Of a DNA stretch of 7,958 bases, positions 6,107 through 7,958 are shown one piece after another (position 1 is the stretch's first letter; every line of letters starts with the position of its first letter). Under the pieces are notes generated by a model, which worked only from the letters and a program-made list of their open reading frames with translations, was not told the origin of the DNA and did not search any database. The position numbers and the translations under genes were made by a program. Origin of the DNA: Acidobacteriaceae bacterium (lineage in GTDB: Bacteria; Acidobacteriota; Terriglobia; Bryobacterales; Bryobacteraceae); the NCBI GenBank assembly GCA_019239585.1, contig JAFAZU010000522.1:1-7958 (forward strand), read 5' to 3'.

Positions 6107-6418
6107 CAGCTCCTTATGCTCGAAACCCATCAGCCATCGTCATCCGGCGGAGAACTTATGGCGTGCTCTGGACGAATCACGGACGATACGGAAAATGAAC
6201 CGATCGAGGCCGAGCTTTCGATAGACCTCGTTCCGCGTTTCCGCGTTGCCCCGTATGCCTCTCCGCTCGCCCACAGCAGCGCACTCTAGACCGCCACGAC
6301 CAGCTGCGCTCCGCGACAAACCGAAGCCCGCAAAATCCTATTTGGCTGCGGCACGGAACGAACTTTTCTTGAGCTCTCGTCCGTTCTTTTTGCGCGTTTT
6401 CGAATGGGGGGAAGATCA
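6107..6418. other. Divergent intergenic region, no gene seen
   Basis: This 312-base gap separates the truncated propeller stub (minus) from the secreted-protein gene (plus) and should hold promoters for both. An 80-residue minus-strand frame across 6177-6419 is rich in Arg and Cys, has no family signature and runs antisense over the next gene's leader, so I treat it as spurious. A pyrimidine-rich stretch (6361-6400) precedes the purine-rich ribosome site GGGGGGAAG at 6405-6413. No convincing -35/-10 pair, riboswitch or terminator was found. Confidence 0.4.
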
Positions 6419-7048
6419 ATGAGCAGATATCTTTTAACTAGCATCCTGGCCGGAACGCTCTGTTGTGCCGGGTCCGCTTGGGGCCAGGTTCCATTAGCCG
6501 GAAAGATTGCCTATTCTTCGCTGCCGTCGCCCGATGGGGGAAGGCGTTGGGTGTCGTTGGGATGGAAGGTTCAACTGCACAAGGAGAAGACCGGCTGGGC
6601 CTGCACTTTATCGAGCGGCCCCATGGTTGCGCTGGTGCCGAGCGATAAGCTGCACCACGACATCGCTTGGCAAGACCAGTCGTATCAATATGGAGCAGTC
6701 ATTTACGTCTCGCATCGCGCTTCGGAGCTCTACGCCTGGCACCAGGGACCTGCCGCCCAGGAAAATCCTTCATTGCTCAAAGTAGGCGTGAACGTCAGGC
6801 AAGCAGGGGAGCTGCAATTTCCGATCGCGCAACGCTATAGGAACAAGGACGTGTTTACCATGGAGGCACCCCTCCCGAGAGACGTCTTGTTTCATGTCAT
6901 TTTCCCGGCTATGGAAAATAACGAGATGTTTCACTTGCGGATCGACAACACCGCGTACGGCCTGGGTGCCATGAACTTTCGTATCAGCTTGCCCCAATTC
7001 CGGGAATGCCTGCAATGGATGGATCAGTACGATGCTGAGGGCAAATAG
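6419..7048 (+). CDS. Secreted hypothetical protein
   Basis: Predicted exported protein of 209 residues. I chose ATG 6419 rather than 6404 because GGGGGGAAG ends five bases before it, and because the signal peptide then begins cleanly: MSRYLLTSILAGTLCCAGSA, with AWGQ as the probable cleavage zone near 23. The mature part is rich in aromatic residues and beta-strand patterns: WVSLGWKVQLHKEKTGWACT, ALVPSDKLHHDIAWQDQSYQ, YGAVIYVSHRASELYAWHQG, and late on EMFHLRIDNTAYGLGAMNF. A helical end follows (FRECLQWMDQYDAEGK). One cysteine in the mature part lies in GWACT and one near the end in RECLQ, so a disulfide is possible. I recognise no family or active site. The gene stands alone on its strand, with a 103-nt gap to the next. 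Confidence 0.75.
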   Translation: MSRYLLTSILAGTLCCAGSAWGQVPLAGKIAYSSLPSPDGGRRWVSLGWKVQLHKEKTGWACTLSSGPMVALVPSDKLHHDIAWQDQSYQYGAVIYVSHRASELYAWHQGPAAQENPSLLKVGVNVRQAGELQFPIAQRYRNKDVFTMEAPLPRDVLFHVIFPAMENNEMFHLRIDNTAYGLGAMNFRISLPQFRECLQWMDQYDAEGK

Positions 7049-7151
7049 ACTGCAAACTCGCTCAAGGTACGCGCGAGGGAATGATTTTGCTTTGCCGTGA
7101 GCCGAGCGAACCCTGTTCCACGCGTAATCAAGAGAGGGACATAAACCGACC

Positions 7152-7763
7152 ATGATTACCGCTTCCGGTTCGATACAACCTAGTGCCCGAACGGCACACG
7201 TGCCGATCGACAAGCAAATGAAAATCGGCACGCTTGGGTTTCGTTGCGGCCTGGTGGGCGCGCTGGCTTGGTTTGCCATGGGGGTCGAGTCGGTTTTGCG
7301 TCCGTTTCAGGACAATCGTCGCGAGACGTTCTGGCCGCTGCCATTTGTTCTCACGATCATGGCGTTGGTTTGCGTGCACCTGATCCAGCGCGGCCGCTCC
7401 CGGACCGAGCGCTTGGGTTTCGCCACGGTCGTGGTCGCCTCGGCGCTGATGCTGGTCGGCAACATCGGTTTGCAACTCAACGTGAGGTCGCTCGAGGGGC
7501 TGGGCGCTCCCGCCGGTCCGGTGATCTGGTTGGTGGGGTTGGCGTGCTTCGGCGTCGGCACTCTGCAGTGCGGCGTATTGCCGCGCTCGGCGGGCGTGGC
7601 GCTGATCCTGTTTGAGCCGAGCTCGATCCTGGCCGCTTTCGCGCTGTCCCCCATAGCACCCCTGCTGCCCCGTGGAGCCTACAGTGGCAACCTGGGCAAG
7701 GGGATCGCGTTAGCGATCGTAGCCTTTGCGCTCCGTCACGTTGGGAACACTTCGGACCGTTGA
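7152..7763 (+). CDS. Six-helix integral membrane protein of unknown function
   Basis: Protein of 203 residues with a polar N-terminal stretch of about 25 residues followed by hydrophobic segments near 27-47 (GLVGALAWFAMGV), 60-80 (LPFVLTIMALVCVHLI), 88-110 (GFATVVVASALMLVGNIGL), 119-143 (VIWLVGLACFGVGTLQCGVL), 146-170 (AGVALILFEPSSILAAFAL) and 178-196 (GKGIALAIVAFAL). No motif points to a substrate or partner. The start is uncertain: ATG 7152 has GAGAGGG but about 13 bases away, while an internal ATG at 7218 (MKIGTLGF) would place the first helix right at the N-terminus but has no better ribosome site. GC content and codon use look higher than in the 5475-6400 region, which supports real coding. 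Confidence 0.8.
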   Translation: MITASGSIQPSARTAHVPIDKQMKIGTLGFRCGLVGALAWFAMGVESVLRPFQDNRRETFWPLPFVLTIMALVCVHLIQRGRSRTERLGFATVVVASALMLVGNIGLQLNVRSLEGLGAPAGPVIWLVGLACFGVGTLQCGVLPRSAGVALILFEPSSILAAFALSPIAPLLPRGAYSGNLGKGIALAIVAFALRHVGNTSDR

Positions 7764-7794
7764 GGGGCCGGGCTGATCCGTCGAAGACGCCCCT
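7763..7794 (+). terminator. Possible weak terminator hairpin after the membrane protein gene
   Basis: AGGGGC (7763-7768) pairs with GCCCCT (7789-7794) across a 20-nt loop, starting at the last base of the stop codon. The stem is GC-rich, but the following bases (TGCTCTG) are not a T-run, so intrinsic termination is doubtful. Confidence 0.3.
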
Positions 7795-7836
7795 TGCTCT
7801 GACGCTCGTGCCACCCGCGCAGAGGCCCAGCAACTA

Positions 7837-7958
7837 CACCCTGAAAAGTCCGTACAGTTTTCGAGTTGTGCCAGGGCGACGGACAAACCGTCAATTGGGC
7901 TGGTACTGTTCAGGGTGAGCCCAGTTTTCCGGCCTGATGGACAGCTTGCCGACCATAC
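7837..7958. repeat. Inverted and direct repeats, possible mobile-element edge
   Basis: CACCCTGAAAAGT (7837-7849) is matched in inverse by ACTGTTCAGGGTG (7905-7917), 12 of 13 positions. A similar core recurs directly: ACAGTTTTCGAG from 7854, CCAGTTTTCCGG from 7920 and GACAGCTTGCCG from 7941. A small hairpin GACGG-ACAAA-CCGTC (7878-7892) lies between. Clusters of short repeats with an AGTTTTC-like core are typical of the ends of IS21-family elements, where they bind the transposase, but no transposase gene is inside the window, so the identity is a guess. Confidence 0.35.

Noticed and set aside
6177..6419. Minus-strand frame of 80 residues
   Set aside because: Arg/Cys-rich, no ribosome site seen, and it covers the leader of the plus-strand secreted-protein gene.
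7864..7912. Short in-frame string DKPSIGLVL resembling part of the DUF1016/YhcG nuclease family
   Set aside because: Only about nine residues fit; what follows does not continue the family pattern, so chance is the simpler explanation.
1..7958. CRISPR arrays, tRNA or rRNA genes
   Set aside because: No regularly spaced repeats, and no tRNA cloverleaf or rRNA-like conserved segments were seen on either strand.

Overview
The window reads as a chromosomal stretch of a moderately GC-rich bacterium. Three things suggest Acidobacteriota, possibly a Bryobacter/Solibacter-type genome: a PEP-CTERM exported protein, remnants of a Sigma70_ECF-type (PF07638-like) sigma factor, and many small secreted or membrane proteins of no recognised family. 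This placement is inferred from gene content only.

Layout. Positions 1-936 (+) hold the 3' part of an ECF42-type sigma factor whose 5' end lies outside the window. Facing it on the minus strand is a compact five-gene run, read from 3762 down to 1009: a PEP-CTERM protein, a small membrane protein gene broken by a palindrome, a secreted lipocalin-like protein, a two-motif aspartyl protease, and a SnoaL/NTF2-fold protein. Spacings are 29 nt, 9 nt, a 14-nt overlap and a 4-nt ATGA overlap, so these genes probably form one transcription unit making mostly exported or envelope products.

From about 3820 the plus strand carries a decayed ECF sigma factor (one-base frameshift plus a large internal deletion), then a secreted protein (4199-4759) and a six-helix membrane protein (4818-5474), neither of known function. 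Positions 5475-5899 hold no gene I can support. At 5900-6106 (-) lies the N-terminal stub of a secreted TolB/PD40-like beta-propeller protein. The plus strand then carries another secreted protein (6419-7048) and a second six-helix membrane protein (7152-7763). The last ~120 bases contain inverted and direct repeats that may be the edge of a mobile element.

The window is notable for gene decay: three of the eleven coding loci are broken. The clearest is a perfect 17-bp-arm palindrome flanked by a 7-bp imperfect direct repeat, sitting exactly at the frameshift in the small membrane gene; removing the palindrome plus one repeat copy (43 nt) restores an 89-residue frame.
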